Counted from the stretch's first letter, positions 18,188 through 28,436 are shown. The stretch is DNA of 64,000 bases from Pseudomonas vanderleydeniana (GCF_014268755.2 NZ_CP077093.1:4886001-4950000); one strand, 5' to 3'. Notes: generated from the letters alone by a model not told the origin. Numbers and translations are program-made.

Positions 18188-19465
18188 TCAGACACCCAGG
18201 CGATCACGCAGCTGGTAGTAGGCGGCGCCCATGGCGGTGAACGGCACGCGCAGCAGCCGCCCGCCCGGGAACGGGTAGTGGGTCAGCCCGGCGAGGGCGT
18301 CGAAACGCTCGGCCTGGCTGCGCAGCGCCTCGGCCAGCACCTTGCCGGCCAGGTGCGTGTAGGTCACGCCGTGGCCGCTGCAGCCCTGGGAGTAGTAGAT
18401 GTTGTCGCTCAGGCGCCCGACCTGCGGCAGGCGCGACAGGGTCAGCAGGAAGTTGCCGGTCCAGGTGAAATCGATCTTCACGTTCTTGAGCTGCGGGAAG
18501 GTCTTGAGCATCTTCGGCCGGATGATCGCCTCGATGTCCGCCGGATCGCGCGCGCCATAGACCACGCCACCGCCGTAGATCAGCCGGCGGTCGGCGGTCA
18601 GGCGGAAGTAGTCGAGCAGGTAGTTGCAGTCCTCGACGCAGTAGTCCTGCGGCAGCAGGCTGCGCGCCAGGTCCTCGGACAGCGGCTCGGTCGCCAGCAC
18701 CTGGGTACCGCACGGCATCGACTTGGCGGCGAGTTCCGGCACCAGCCCACCGAGGTAGGCGTTACCGGCCACCACGACGAACTTGGCCCGGACCTGGCCC
18801 TTGGACGTGTGCACCACCGGGCTGTCGCCCCGGTCGATACGGGTTGCCGGGCTCTGTTCGTAGATCGCGCCGCCCAGCGAGGCGACGGCGGCGGCCTCAC
18901 CCAGGGCCAGGTTGAGCGGATGAATGTGACCACCGCTCATGTCGAGCATGCCGCCGACATACCGGTCGGTGCCGACGACCTCGCGGATGCGCCGCTCGTC
19001 CATCAGCTCCAGCTGGGTGTGCCCATAGCGTTCCCAGAGCTTTTTCTGCGACTCCAGGTGCGCCAACTGCTTGGGGGTGATGGCAGCGAAGACACCGCCG
19101 TCCTTGAGGTCGCAGTCGATGCCATAACGCGCGACGCGCTCGCGGATGATCCGCCCGCCCTCAAAGGCCATTTCGCCGAGCAATTGCGCCTGGCGGGCAC
19201 CGGTCTGGCGCTCGATGACATCGATGTCGCGGCTGTAGCTGTTGACGATCTGCCCGCCATTGCGCCCCGAGGCGCCGAAGCCGACCTTGGCCGCTTCCAG
19301 CACCGTGACCCGGAAACCGTGCTCCAGCAGGAACAGCGCGGTGGACAGCCCGGTGTAGCCCGCGCCGATGATGCAGACATCGGTCTCCACCGACTCGGCG
19401 AGTTGCGGGTAGTCGGTGTCCAGGTTACGCGAAGCCGCGTAGAAACTTGCAACGTGATTGTTCAT
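18188..19465 (-). CDS. puuB: gamma-glutamylputrescine oxidoreductase, DAO family
   Basis: FAD-dependent amine oxidase of 425 residues, the length of E. coli PuuB, oxidising gamma-glutamylputrescine to the aldehyde. The Rossmann motif is at about residues 32-45 (CIIGAGYTGLSTALFLLEHG), followed by GFGASGRNGGQIVNSY. The C-terminal half has YYSQGCSGHGVTYTHLAGK, the FAD-contacting end of the DAO fold. A strong GAGGAG ribosome site precedes the ATG. It lies 33 bp downstream of the puuC-like dehydrogenase, in the order puuA-puuC-puuB. Confidence 0.88.
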   Translation of the reverse strand: MNNHVASFYAASRNLDTDYPQLAESVETDVCIIGAGYTGLSTALFLLEHGFRVTVLEAAKVGFGASGRNGGQIVNSYSRDIDVIERQTGARQAQLLGEMAFEGGRIIRERVARYGIDCDLKDGGVFAAITPKQLAHLESQKKLWERYGHTQLELMDERRIREVVGTDRYVGGMLDMSGGHIHPLNLALGEAAAVASLGGAIYEQSPATRIDRGDSPVVHTSKGQVRAKFVVVAGNAYLGGLVPELAAKSMPCGTQVLATEPLSEDLARSLLPQDYCVEDCNYLLDYFRLTADRRLIYGGGVVYGARDPADIEAIIRPKMLKTFPQLKNVKIDFTWTGNFLLTLSRLPQVGRLSDNIYYSQGCSGHGVTYTHLAGKVLAEALRSQAERFDALAGLTHYPFPGGRLLRVPFTAMGAAYYQLRDRLGV

Positions 19466-19498
19466 GGAAAGACTCCTCGAACGTGAAAGCGATGCTCC

Positions 19499-20992
19499 TC
19501 AGAGCTTGATCCAGGTCGCCTTCAGTTCCGTGTACTTGTCGAAGGCATGCAGCGACTTGTCGCGGCCATTGCCGGATTGTTTGAAACCGCCAAACGGCGC
19601 GGTCATGTCGCCGCCGTCGTACTGGTTGACCCACACGCTGCCGGCGCGCAACGCCCGCGCCAGGCGGTGGCCGCGCGACAGGTCGCTGGTCCACAGGGCG
19701 GCGGCCAGGCCATAGGGCGTGTCATTGGCGATGCGCACGGCCTCGGCCTCGCTGTCGAAATCGATGACGGCCAGCACCGGGCCGAAAATCTCTTCCTGGG
19801 CGATACGCATGGCGTTGTCCACGCCGTCGAAGATGGTCGGTTCGACGTAGCTGCCACCGGTGTCCTGCAGCGCACGGCGACCGCCGCTGACCAGTTGCGC
19901 GCCCTCCTTCCGGCCGGACTCGATGAAGCCCAGTACCGTCTGCAAGTGACCGTCGTCGACCAGCGCGCCGACGCGGGTGTCCGGGTCCAGGGCATGCCCG
20001 GGCTTCCAGCGCTGCAAGGCCTCGACCACCAGCGGCAGGAAACGCGCCTTGATCGAGCGCTCAACCAGCAGCCGCGAACCGGCGATGCACACCTCGCCCT
20101 GGTTGAAGGCGATGGCGGCCGCGGCCGCTTCGGCGGCGGCCTGCAGGTCGGGGGCGTCGGCAAACACGATGTTCGGGCTCTTGCCACCGGCCTCCAGCCA
20201 GACCCGCTTCATGTTCGACTCACCGGCGTAGACCAGCAGTTGCTTGGCGATCCGCGTGGAGCCGGTGAACACCAGGGTGTCCACGTCCCCGTGCAGCGCC
20301 AGGGCCTGCCCAACGGTGTGGCCGAACCCCGGCAGCACGTTGAACACCCCTGCCGGAATACCGGCTTCGAGCGCCAGCTGGGCGATGCGGATCGCGGTCA
20401 GCGGCGACTTCTCGGAAGGCTTGAGGATCACCGAGTTGCCGGTCGCCAGCGCGGGGCCGAGCTTCCAGCAGGCCATCATCAGCGGGAAGTTCCACGGCAC
20501 GATGGCCGCGACCACGCCGACCGGTTCGCGGGTGACCAGGCCAAGCTGATCAGGGGGCGTCGGTGCGACTTCGTCGTAGACCTTGTCGATGGCCTCGGCG
20601 CTCCAGCGGATGGCATTGGCCGCTGCCGGCACGTCGATGCCCAGCGAATCGCTGATGGGCTTGCCCATGTCGAGGGTTTCCAGCAGCGCCAGTTCCTCGG
20701 CATGCGCCAGCAGCAGGTCGGCAAAGCCTATGAGCACCCGCTTGCGCTGCGCCGGCGCCTGGTTGCGCCAGTCACCGCGCTCGAAACTGGCACGGGCGGC
20801 CTGCACCGCCAGCTCGGCGTCGTCGGCCTGGCAGCTGGCGACGTCCGCCAGCAGCCGACCATCCACCGGGCTGGACTTGGCGAATGAGCCACCGGCCACG
20901 GCCTCCCGATAGTGACCGTCGATGAACGCCCGGCCTTCGATGCTCAAGCCGTTGAAGCGCCGTTCCCACTGTTCACGTGTTGTCGTTTTCAT
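19499..20992 (-). CDS. puuC: gamma-glutamyl-aminobutyraldehyde dehydrogenase
   Basis: NAD(P)-dependent aldehyde dehydrogenase of 497 residues, close to E. coli PuuC (495). The catalytic Cys lies in FNQGEVCIAGSRLL and the general base Glu in WLEAGGKSPNIVF. The cofactor motif FTGSTRIAKQLL and the PWNFPLMMACWKLGPAL segment are also present. The start is the ATG at 20992, giving an 11-nt gap to puuA; a longer open frame upstream overlaps puuA in another frame and is not coding. It converts the PuuB product to gamma-glutamyl-GABA, and the pairing with puuA and puuB supports this over a general ALDH role. Confidence 0.88.
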   Translation of the reverse strand: MKTTTREQWERRFNGLSIEGRAFIDGHYREAVAGGSFAKSSPVDGRLLADVASCQADDAELAVQAARASFERGDWRNQAPAQRKRVLIGFADLLLAHAEELALLETLDMGKPISDSLGIDVPAAANAIRWSAEAIDKVYDEVAPTPPDQLGLVTREPVGVVAAIVPWNFPLMMACWKLGPALATGNSVILKPSEKSPLTAIRIAQLALEAGIPAGVFNVLPGFGHTVGQALALHGDVDTLVFTGSTRIAKQLLVYAGESNMKRVWLEAGGKSPNIVFADAPDLQAAAEAAAAAIAFNQGEVCIAGSRLLVERSIKARFLPLVVEALQRWKPGHALDPDTRVGALVDDGHLQTVLGFIESGRKEGAQLVSGGRRALQDTGGSYVEPTIFDGVDNAMRIAQEEIFGPVLAVIDFDSEAEAVRIANDTPYGLAAALWTSDLSRGHRLARALRAGSVWVNQYDGGDMTAPFGGFKQSGNGRDKSLHAFDKYTELKATWIKL

Positions 20993-21003
20993 TGCCGGCC
21001 TCC

Positions 21004-22389
21004 TCAGACGGTGTGCAGGTACCAGTTGTATTCGAGGTCCGAAATGGTGGTTTCGAACTCCTGCATCTCGGCTTCCTTGCACGCGACGAAAATGTCGATG
21101 TACTCGGGGCTGATGTACTGGTTCAGCACTTCGCTGTCGTCCAGCTCGCGCAAGGCGTCGCGCAGGTTGTTCGGCAGGCTCTGCTCCAACTGCTCGTAGG
21201 AGTTGCCATCGATCGGGTCGCCCGGTTCCAGTTGGTGGGTCAGGCCGTGGTGGATGCCGGCCAGGATCGACGCCATCATCAGGTACGGGTTGGCATCGGC
21301 GCCGGCGACGCGGTGTTCGATACGAATCGCATCGGAACCACCGGTGGGTACGCGCACCGCCACGGTCCGGTTGTCCAGGCCCCAGCTCGGTGCGTTCGGC
21401 ACGTAGAACTGCGCGCCGAAACGGCGATAGGAGTTGACGTTCGGGCACAGGAAGGCCATCGACGCCGGCATGGTTTCCAGCACGCCAGCGATTGCATGAC
21501 GCAGTGGCGCATGGGTCAGCGGATCGTCGGTGGCGAAGATGTTCTTGCCGGTCTTCTTGTCGATCAGCGAGATGTGCACGTGCAGGCCGTTACCCGCCTG
21601 GCCCGGATAGGGCTTGGCCATGAAGGTCGAGTCCATCTCGTGGTCGTAGGCGATGTTCTTCACCAGGCGCTTGAGCAACACCGCGTAGTCGCAGGCCTTG
21701 AGCGCGTCCTCGACGTGATGCAGGTTGACCTCGAACTGCGCGGGGGCACTTTCCTTGACGATCGCGTCGGCCGGGATGCCCTGCTCCTTGGCCGCTTCGA
21801 GCATGTCCTGGAGGCAGTCGACGTACTCGTCGAGGTCGTCGATCAGGTACACCTGGGTCGAGATCGGGCGCTTGCCGGAAATCGGCGAACGCGGTGGCTG
21901 TGGCCGGCCGTTCACGTTTTCCTGGTCGATCAGGTAGAACTCCAGCTCGAACGCCGCGCAGATGGTCAGGCCCAGCTCATCGAACTTCTGCACCACCTGG
22001 CGCAGCACCTCCCGCGGGTCGGCGAAGAACGGCCGGCCGTCGAGTTCGTGCATGGTCATCAGCAGTTGGGCGGTGGGCCGCTTCTGCCAGGGCTCGGCAC
22101 TCAGGGTGTTGGGAATCGGGTAGCAGATGCGGTCGGCATCGCCGATGTCCAGGCCCAGGCCGGAGCTCTCGACGGTGGAACCGTTGATGTCCAGGGCGAA
22201 CAGCGAAGCGGGAAGATTGATGCCTTTCTCGTAGACCTTGTGCAGGCTGCCGCGTTCGACGCGCTTGCCACGCACGACACCGTTCATGTCGGTGATCAGC
22301 AGGTCGACAAACTGAATGTCGGGATTCTCCTTGAGGAAGATGTTCGCTTCATTGAGCTGCACAACACGAGGGGAGACTGGGGAGTTCAT
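21004..22389 (-). CDS. puuA: gamma-glutamylputrescine synthetase, GS fold
   Basis: ATP-dependent ligase of 461 residues joining glutamate to putrescine, first step of the puu pathway. It has the glutamine-synthetase fold: an N-terminal beta-grasp domain with DLLITDMNGVVRGKRV and a catalytic domain with GNGLHVHISL and GADANPYLMMASILAGIHHGL. The start is the ATG at 22389, 11 nt after AAGGA; the ATG four codons upstream abuts that site and is less likely. It is first in the puuA-puuC-puuB run and divergent from the LysR gene at 22599. Other GS-like ligases (SpuI, IpuC) share the fold, so the amine substrate is inferred. Confidence 0.85.
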   Translation of the reverse strand: MNSPVSPRVVQLNEANIFLKENPDIQFVDLLITDMNGVVRGKRVERGSLHKVYEKGINLPASLFALDINGSTVESSGLGLDIGDADRICYPIPNTLSAEPWQKRPTAQLLMTMHELDGRPFFADPREVLRQVVQKFDELGLTICAAFELEFYLIDQENVNGRPQPPRSPISGKRPISTQVYLIDDLDEYVDCLQDMLEAAKEQGIPADAIVKESAPAQFEVNLHHVEDALKACDYAVLLKRLVKNIAYDHEMDSTFMAKPYPGQAGNGLHVHISLIDKKTGKNIFATDDPLTHAPLRHAIAGVLETMPASMAFLCPNVNSYRRFGAQFYVPNAPSWGLDNRTVAVRVPTGGSDAIRIEHRVAGADANPYLMMASILAGIHHGLTHQLEPGDPIDGNSYEQLEQSLPNNLRDALRELDDSEVLNQYISPEYIDIFVACKEAEMQEFETTISDLEYNWYLHTV

Positions 22390-22598
22390 GAGGGGGTACA
22401 TCCTTGGCGCTGACGTGCTCCGGCGAAACGGTTCGCGAGCCAGTGCAGCGTATTTGTTATTTGGCGTGTGGCTGCGGGCGGTGGTCCTGCACAGACCTGC
22501 GCCCCCGTCCATGTGCCATTGATTCGAAGTAGCACGCCGAGTATAAGGTGGCACCAACGCAACCCACATCGGCAAACTGGCAAAGGAAGATTGCAACG

Positions 22599-23486
22599 AT
22601 GCAATATCAAGTCACCCACAGTGACCTGCACCTGGTGCTGGCACTGGTGCGCGGACGCACCCTGGCCAGAGCCGCCGAGCAGTTGCAGGTGGACGTCTCG
22701 ACGGTGTTCCGGGCGATCCGCAAGCTTGAAGCCAACCTGGAAGTCGCGCTGTTCGACAAGAACCGCCGCGGCTACACCCCCACCGAGAGCGCCAAGGCGA
22801 TCGCCGAACAGGCCGAACGCGCCGAGCAGGCGTTGGAAACGGCGCGCATCGCCCTGGCCCATGGGGAAAACGTCATCAGTGGCACGGTGCGCCTGACCTG
22901 CACCGATGCCGTGTTGCGCAGCCTGCTGCTGCCGGGGCTTGCCGCCCTGATGCCACGCTACCCGGCCATTTCCCTGGAAATCGCCACCTCCAACAACTTT
23001 GCCAGCCTCAGCCGGCGCGACGCGGACATTGCCCTGCGCCTGTCCAACTCGCCGCCCGAACACCTGGTCGGGCGGCGCCTGGGCAAGAGTTCCTACTTCG
23101 TCTGCGGGCATGCCAGTTACCGCGAGGGCTATCGGCAGTCGCCGACCGACCAGCCCTGGATCGCCCCGAACGACTCGCTGTCCGATCACCTGTCGGTGGT
23201 CTGGCGCCAGCAGGTCTATCCCGGCCTGGTGCCGCGCTATCGCTGCAGCAGCATGTCCTCGGTCGGCGGCCTGGTCGGTGCCGGCCTGGGCGTGGCGGCC
23301 CTGCCCGACTTCATGGTCGACAGCCTCGAAGGGGTCGAGCGGCTGAGCGAGCCGCTGGAGGGTTGCGATACCGATATCTGGCTGCTGACGCGGCCGGACA
23401 ATCTGTCGTTGCGTTCGGTGCAGATTCTGTTTGATGAGATGGCTAACCTGCTGCGCGGCAAAATCGACGCCAGCAGCGTGCAATAA
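22599..23486 (+). CDS. LysR-family regulator
   Basis: Transcription factor of 295 residues with an N-terminal helix-turn-helix (TLARAAEQLQVDVSTVFRAIRKLE, about residues 19-42) and a C-terminal effector domain ending in DEMANLLRGKIDAS. The start is the ATG at 22599 with AGGAAG about 8 nt upstream; an earlier in-frame ATG lacks a site. It faces away from puuA across 209 bp, so puuA and its followers are the likeliest targets. That intergenic stretch shows no strong palindrome by eye. Confidence 0.82.
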   Translation: MQYQVTHSDLHLVLALVRGRTLARAAEQLQVDVSTVFRAIRKLEANLEVALFDKNRRGYTPTESAKAIAEQAERAEQALETARIALAHGENVISGTVRLTCTDAVLRSLLLPGLAALMPRYPAISLEIATSNNFASLSRRDADIALRLSNSPPEHLVGRRLGKSSYFVCGHASYREGYRQSPTDQPWIAPNDSLSDHLSVVWRQQVYPGLVPRYRCSSMSSVGGLVGAGLGVAALPDFMVDSLEGVERLSEPLEGCDTDIWLLTRPDNLSLRSVQILFDEMANLLRGKIDASSVQ

Positions 23487-23581
23487 CCCGCCAGCCAGCA
23501 GCTCTCAGCAGTTTATTGAACTCCCGGGTCGGCACGAAGCTCCATCGCTAAGAGGAACACCGTCAGCGAACAGGAGTGACC

Positions 23582-25048
23582 ATGACAACCCAAGCCCTGC
23601 AAGAACCGGCCGGCTCCACAACGGACGAGCGCGTCTACAGCACTGACATCCCCGCCCGCCTAGACCGCCTGCCGTGGACCCGCTTCCACACCCTGCTGGT
23701 GCTGGCACTGGGTATCACCTGGTTGCTCGACGGCTTGGAGGTGACCCTCGCCGGCTCGGTCTCCGGGGCGCTCAAGGACAGCCTGCACATGAACAACACC
23801 GAGATCGGCCTGGCCGGCGCCGCCTACATCGCCGGCGCGGTGCTCGGGGCGTTGTTCTTCGGTTGGCTCACCGACCGCCTCGGCCGGCGCAAGCTGTTCT
23901 TCATCACCCTGTTCCTGTACATCGGCGCCACGGCGGCCACGGCCTTTTCCTGGAACCTGTGGAGCTTCCTGCTGTTCCGCTTTCTCACCGGTGCCGGCAT
24001 CGGCGGCGAGTACACGGCGATCAACTCGACCATCCAGGAATTCACCCCGGCCCGCTATCGCGGCTGGGTCGACCTGACCATCAACGGCACTTTCTGGATC
24101 GGCGCCGCACTGGGCGCCGTCGGTTCGGTGGTCCTGCTCGACCCGAACGTGGCCGGCGGCGAACTGGGCTGGCGGCTGTGCTTCGGCATCGGCGCGGTGC
24201 TCGGCCTGATCATCATGCTGATGCGCCTGTGGATTCCGGAAAGCCCACGCTGGCTGATGATCCACAACCAGCCGGAAGAAGCCGAACGCATCGTCGCCAA
24301 CATCGAACGCCACTACCACGAACGCGGCATCGAGGTGCCCCCGGTGAAAGAACCGCCGCTGCGCCTGCACGCCCGTGACCACACGCCGTTGCGCGAGGTG
24401 GTCCACAGCCTGTTCGTCGAACACCGGCGCCGGGCCATCGTCGGGCTGACCCTGCTGACCGCCCAGGCGTTTTTCTACAACGCGATCTTCTTCACCTATG
24501 CGCTGGTGCTCACCGACTTCTACCACGTGCCTTCGGCCCATATCGGCTGGTACCTGCTGCCCTTCGCCCTCGGCAACTTCTGCGGGCCGCTGCTGCTCGG
24601 GCGGCTGTTCGACGTGGTCGGCCGGCGCATCATGATCAGCAGCACCTACCTGATTTCCGGGGTGCTGCTGTGCTTCAGCGGCTACCTGTTCCAGCAACAG
24701 ATGATCGACGCGACCCAGCAAACCATCGCCTGGGTGGTGATTTTCTTCTTCGCCTCGGCGGCGGCCAGCTCGGCCTACCTGACCGTGGCGGAGACCTTCC
24801 CGCTGGAGATCCGCGCCCTGGCCATCGCCGTGTTCTATGCTTTCGGCACCGGCCTGGGTGGCCTGATCGGCCCGACCCTGTTCGGCGCCCTGATCGAGAC
24901 CGGCCAGCGCACCAACGTGTTGTACGGCTACCTGATTGGGGCGGGCCTGATGATTGCGGCGGCGGGGGTACAGGCGGTGTGGGGCGTGGCGGCCGAGCGC
25001 CGCTCCCTGGAGCATGTGGCCAGGCCCTTGTCGCAGGTAAGTGATTGA
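23582..25048 (+). CDS. MFS transporter
   Basis: Twelve-helix major facilitator of 488 residues. Loop 2-3 carries the LTDRLGRRK signature near residue 96, and IPESPRWLM near residue 220 is the motif of sugar- and organic-acid-type carriers. The central loop has a GRLFDVVGRRIMI repeat. The substrate is unknown; the layout resembles metabolite:H+ symporters. The start is the ATG at 23582, 5 nt after AGGAG; a GTG two codons earlier is less well placed. It follows the LysR gene by 95 bp on the same strand. Confidence 0.82.
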   Translation: MTTQALQEPAGSTTDERVYSTDIPARLDRLPWTRFHTLLVLALGITWLLDGLEVTLAGSVSGALKDSLHMNNTEIGLAGAAYIAGAVLGALFFGWLTDRLGRRKLFFITLFLYIGATAATAFSWNLWSFLLFRFLTGAGIGGEYTAINSTIQEFTPARYRGWVDLTINGTFWIGAALGAVGSVVLLDPNVAGGELGWRLCFGIGAVLGLIIMLMRLWIPESPRWLMIHNQPEEAERIVANIERHYHERGIEVPPVKEPPLRLHARDHTPLREVVHSLFVEHRRRAIVGLTLLTAQAFFYNAIFFTYALVLTDFYHVPSAHIGWYLLPFALGNFCGPLLLGRLFDVVGRRIMISSTYLISGVLLCFSGYLFQQQMIDATQQTIAWVVIFFFASAAASSAYLTVAETFPLEIRALAIAVFYAFGTGLGGLIGPTLFGALIETGQRTNVLYGYLIGAGLMIAAAGVQAVWGVAAERRSLEHVARPLSQVSD

Positions 25049-25097
25049 AGCCAGGGCTGTGGCAGAATCGCTTCTACCTGACCACTAGGAGAACCTT

Positions 25098-26951
25098 GTG
25101 CTACGAACCTTCGAACGATGGCTCGACCCCTTCCCGCCCGATGAGGTGCCACCACCGCCGATGGGCCTGCTGCGGTTCCTGTGGGCGTGCACGCGCGGCG
25201 CCCGAGGCTACATCCTCGCGCTGGCGCTGCTCAGCGCCGGTGTATCGATCTACGAAGCCTGGCTGTTTTCCTTCCTCGGGCAGGTCGTCGACCTCCTCGC
25301 CAATTGGAAGGCCGGCGGCGCTGTGAGCGCGGAAGAAAGCCGCGTGCTGTGGGGCATCGGCATCGTGCTGGTGATCAGTATCGCCCTGGTGGCGCTGCGC
25401 ACGATGATGCAGCACCAGGTCCTGGCGATTAACCTGCCACTGCGGCTGCGCTGGGACTTCCACCGCCTGATGCTGCGCCAGAGCCTCTCGTTCTTTTCCG
25501 ACGAGTTCTCCGGCCGGGTCACGACCAAGGTGATGCAGACCGCCCTCGCGGTGCGTGAGGTGCTGTTCACCGTGATCGAGATCGCTCCCGGGATCGGCGT
25601 GTACTTCATCGCGATCATCGCGCTGGCCGGCGGTTTCGCACCGAAACTGATGCTGCCGTTCGTGGCCTGGATCGCCCTGTTCGGGCTGGCCATGCTGTAC
25701 TTCGTGCCGCGCCTGGGCCAGGTCGGCCAGGAACAGGCCAATGCCCGCTCGTCGATGACTGGGCGGGTCTCGGACGCCTACACCAACATCACCACGGTGA
25801 AGCTGTTCTCGCACTCCAAGCGCGAAGCGCAGTTCGCCCGCGCGGCGATGGAAGACTTCAAGGACACCGGCTTTCGCCAGATGCGCCTGGTCAGCCAGTT
25901 CGAGATCGTCAACCAGGCCCTGGTGGTCGGGCTGATCCTCGGCGCCGGCGGTTACGCGCTGTGGCTCTGGCACCAGGGCGACGTCGGTACCGGCGCGGTC
26001 GCGGCGATCACCGCCATGGCCTTGCGGGTCAACGGCATGTCGCACTGGATCATGTGGCAGATGACCTCGCTGTTCGAGAACATCGGTACCGTGCAGGACG
26101 GCATGGACACCCTGACCCGCGGCCCCAAGGTCCAGGACGCACCGAACGCCGGCGAGCTGGTGACGTCGGGCGGCGCGGTGACCTTCGACAACGTCAGCTT
26201 CAACTACAACGGCGAGCGCCAGGTGCTCGACGGCCTGAGCCTGCAGATCCGCCCGGGAGAGAAGATCGGCCTGGTCGGCCGCTCCGGTGCGGGCAAGTCG
26301 ACACTGATCAATCTGCTGCTGCGCTTCTACGACGTCGACAAGGGCGAAATCCGCATCGATGGGCAGAACATCGCCCAGGTCACCCAGGACAGCCTGCGCG
26401 GCGCGATCGGCATGGTCACCCAGGATACCTCGCTGCTGCACCGCTCCATTCGCGACAATATCGCCTATGGCCGCCCCGATGCGACCGAGGCGCAGATCCA
26501 GCAGGCGGCCGCCAATGCCCAGGCCGACGGGTTCATCAGCCAGTTGAGCGACCGGCAGGGTCATACCGGCTACGACACCCTGGTCGGCGAACGTGGCATC
26601 AAGCTGTCGGGCGGCCAGCGCCAACGCATCGCCATCGCCCGGGTGATGCTCAAGAACGCGCCGATCCTGCTGCTCGACGAAGCCACCAGCGCACTGGATT
26701 CGGAAGTGGAAGTGGCCATCCAGGAAAGCCTGGATGAAATGATGCAGGGCAAGACCGTGATCGCCATCGCCCACCGGCTGTCGACCATCGCGGCCATGGA
26801 CCGCCTGATCGTCATGGACGACGGGCGCATCATCGAACAGGGCACCCACAGCCAGTTGCTGGAGAAAAACGGCACCTACGCCCGGCTTTGGCAGCACCAG
26901 AGCGGCGGCTTCCTGGGTGAAGACCTCGGGGTGATGGAGGCCGTGGAGTAA
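25098..26951 (+). CDS. ABC exporter, fused TMD-NBD (MsbA-like)
   Basis: Half-transporter ABC exporter of 617 residues, expected to act as a dimer. Six helices span about residues 25-330. The ATPase domain has Walker A GRSGAGKST near residue 396, the signature LSGGQRQRIAIARV near 505, Walker B ILLLDEATSALD near 525 and the H-loop IAHRLS. It starts with GTG at 25098, preceded by AGGAG at 6-nt spacing. Its Q-loop and GERG segment match the lipid/multidrug branch, but substrate is unpredictable. It begins 49 bp after the MFS gene, with which it may or may not share a transcript. Confidence 0.85.
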   Translation: MLRTFERWLDPFPPDEVPPPPMGLLRFLWACTRGARGYILALALLSAGVSIYEAWLFSFLGQVVDLLANWKAGGAVSAEESRVLWGIGIVLVISIALVALRTMMQHQVLAINLPLRLRWDFHRLMLRQSLSFFSDEFSGRVTTKVMQTALAVREVLFTVIEIAPGIGVYFIAIIALAGGFAPKLMLPFVAWIALFGLAMLYFVPRLGQVGQEQANARSSMTGRVSDAYTNITTVKLFSHSKREAQFARAAMEDFKDTGFRQMRLVSQFEIVNQALVVGLILGAGGYALWLWHQGDVGTGAVAAITAMALRVNGMSHWIMWQMTSLFENIGTVQDGMDTLTRGPKVQDAPNAGELVTSGGAVTFDNVSFNYNGERQVLDGLSLQIRPGEKIGLVGRSGAGKSTLINLLLRFYDVDKGEIRIDGQNIAQVTQDSLRGAIGMVTQDTSLLHRSIRDNIAYGRPDATEAQIQQAAANAQADGFISQLSDRQGHTGYDTLVGERGIKLSGGQRQRIAIARVMLKNAPILLLDEATSALDSEVEVAIQESLDEMMQGKTVIAIAHRLSTIAAMDRLIVMDDGRIIEQGTHSQLLEKNGTYARLWQHQSGGFLGEDLGVMEAVE

Positions 26952-26980
26952 TTCGGTCCAACGCCGGCATACAGGAAAAT

Positions 26981-27006
26981 CGCTGCGCGTGACCGCACGC
27001 GCAGCG
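26981..27006 (-). terminator. Rho-independent terminator after gudD
   Basis: Ten-bp stem CGCTGCGCGT / ACGCGCAGCG with a 6-nt loop. On the minus strand it is followed by ATTTTCC. It lies 47 bp beyond the gudD stop and between two convergent genes, so it may also end the ABC transcript. Confidence 0.65.
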
Positions 27007-27053
27007 GATCCGACGACCCGGACCGGTTCGCGGCGCACCCGGCGCCGCCTCCT

Positions 27054-28409
27054 TCAGCGCACCAGGCAGGGCTTCTTGTTGTCGAAGGTCCAGCCCGACA
27101 CCAGGTACTGCATGGCCACCGCATCGTCGCGAGCGCCGAGCCCCATGTTGCGGTAGGTCTCGTTGGCCTTCATCAGCGCGTCCATGTCCAGTTCGATGCC
27201 CAGGCCCGGCTTGGCCGGCACCTGCACCAGGCCACCCTCGATCTTCAACGGTTCCCGGGTCAGGCGCTGGCCGTCCTGCCAGATCCAGTGGGTGTCGATC
27301 GCGGTGACATTGCCCGGCGCCGCGGCCGCCACGTGGGTGAACATGGCCAGGGAGATGTCGAAGTGGTTGTTGGAATGCGAGCCCCAGGTCAGGCCCCAGT
27401 CGTTGCACATCTGCGCGACCCGGACCGAGCCCTGCATGGTCCAGAAATGCGGGTCGGCCAGCGGGATGTCGACCGACTGCAACTGGATCGCATGGCCCAT
27501 CTGCCGCCAGTCGGTGGCGATCATGTTGGTGGCGGTGCGCAGGCCGGTGGCCCGGCGGAACTCGGCCATGACTTCGCGGCCGCTGTAGCCGTTCTCGGCG
27601 CCACACGGGTCTTCGGCGTAGGCCAGCACCTGATGCTGGTCACGGCAGAGGGCGATGGCTTCCTTGAGTGACCAGGCACCGTTCGGGTCGAGGGTAATGC
27701 GCGCCTCGGGGAAACGCTCGGACAGCGCCGTGACCGCCTCGATCTCCTCGGCCCCGCGCAGCACGCCACCCTTGAGCTTGAAGTCCTTGAAGCCGTAGCG
27801 CTCGTAAGCGGCCTCCGCCAGGCGCACGACCCGCTCCGGTGTCAGGGCCTCTTCGTTGCGCACCCGGAACCAGGCATTGTCGGCCGCGTCTTCGCTGCGA
27901 TAAGGCAGGTCGGTCCGCTGGCGATCACCGACGTAGAACAGGTAGCCCAGCATCTCCACCGCGTCACGCTGCTGGCCTTCACCGAGCAGCGCCGCGACCG
28001 GCACCTCCAGGTGCTGGCCCAGCAGGTCGAGCAACGCCGACTCCAGCGCGGTCACGGCATGCACGGTGATACGCAGGTCGAAGGTCTGCAGGCCACGGCC
28101 ACCGGCATCGCGGTCGGCGAACACCGTGCGTACCTTGTTCAGCAGGCTCTGGTAGTTGCCGATCGACTGCCCCACCAGCAACTCGCGAGCCTCTTCGAGC
28201 GTCTTGCGGATACCTTCGCCGCCCGGTACCTCCCCTACTCCGGTACGACCGGCGTTGTCCTTGAGGATCAATACGTTACGGGTGAAGTACGGACCGTGGG
28301 CACCGCTGAGGTTGAGCAGCATGCTGTCGTGGCCGGCCACGGGCACCACCTGCAGGTCGGTGATCCGCGGTGCCCCCTGGGAGGCCTGGGTCGAAGTCAG
28401 AGCATTCAT
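27054..28409 (-). CDS. gudD: glucarate dehydratase, enolase superfamily
   Basis: Dehydratase of 451 residues making 5-keto-4-deoxy-D-glucarate from D-glucarate (and often L-idarate). Family features are ordered as expected: KDFKLKGG with the KxK pair near residue 210, LDPNGAWS and EDPCGAE metal ligands, [14 protein letters not shown] and [12 protein letters not shown] carrying the catalytic His. The start is the ATG at 28409 (MNALTS), 7 nt after AAGGA; an ATG two codons upstream is too close. It lies 27 bp after the transporter gene in an operon that ends at the 26981 hairpin. Confidence 0.9.
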   Translation of the reverse strand: MNALTSTQASQGAPRITDLQVVPVAGHDSMLLNLSGAHGPYFTRNVLILKDNAGRTGVGEVPGGEGIRKTLEEARELLVGQSIGNYQSLLNKVRTVFADRDAGGRGLQTFDLRITVHAVTALESALLDLLGQHLEVPVAALLGEGQQRDAVEMLGYLFYVGDRQRTDLPYRSEDAADNAWFRVRNEEALTPERVVRLAEAAYERYGFKDFKLKGGVLRGAEEIEAVTALSERFPEARITLDPNGAWSLKEAIALCRDQHQVLAYAEDPCGAENGYSGREVMAEFRRATGLRTATNMIATDWRQMGHAIQLQSVDIPLADPHFWTMQGSVRVAQMCNDWGLTWGSHSNNHFDISLAMFTHVAAAAPGNVTAIDTHWIWQDGQRLTREPLKIEGGLVQVPAKPGLGIELDMDALMKANETYRNMGLGARDDAVAMQYLVSGWTFDNKKPCLVR

Positions 28410-28436
28410 GGGCATTTCCTTTCTTGTGATGGGTGA

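Noticed and set aside
20993..21448. Upstream extension of the puuC frame
   Set aside because: It overlaps the glutamine-synthetase-fold puuA gene in another frame and has no aldehyde dehydrogenase similarity.
25101..27038. A 645-codon frame antisense to the ABC exporter gene
   Set aside because: The plus strand carries Walker A, signature and Walker B motifs; the antisense product has no recognisable domain.
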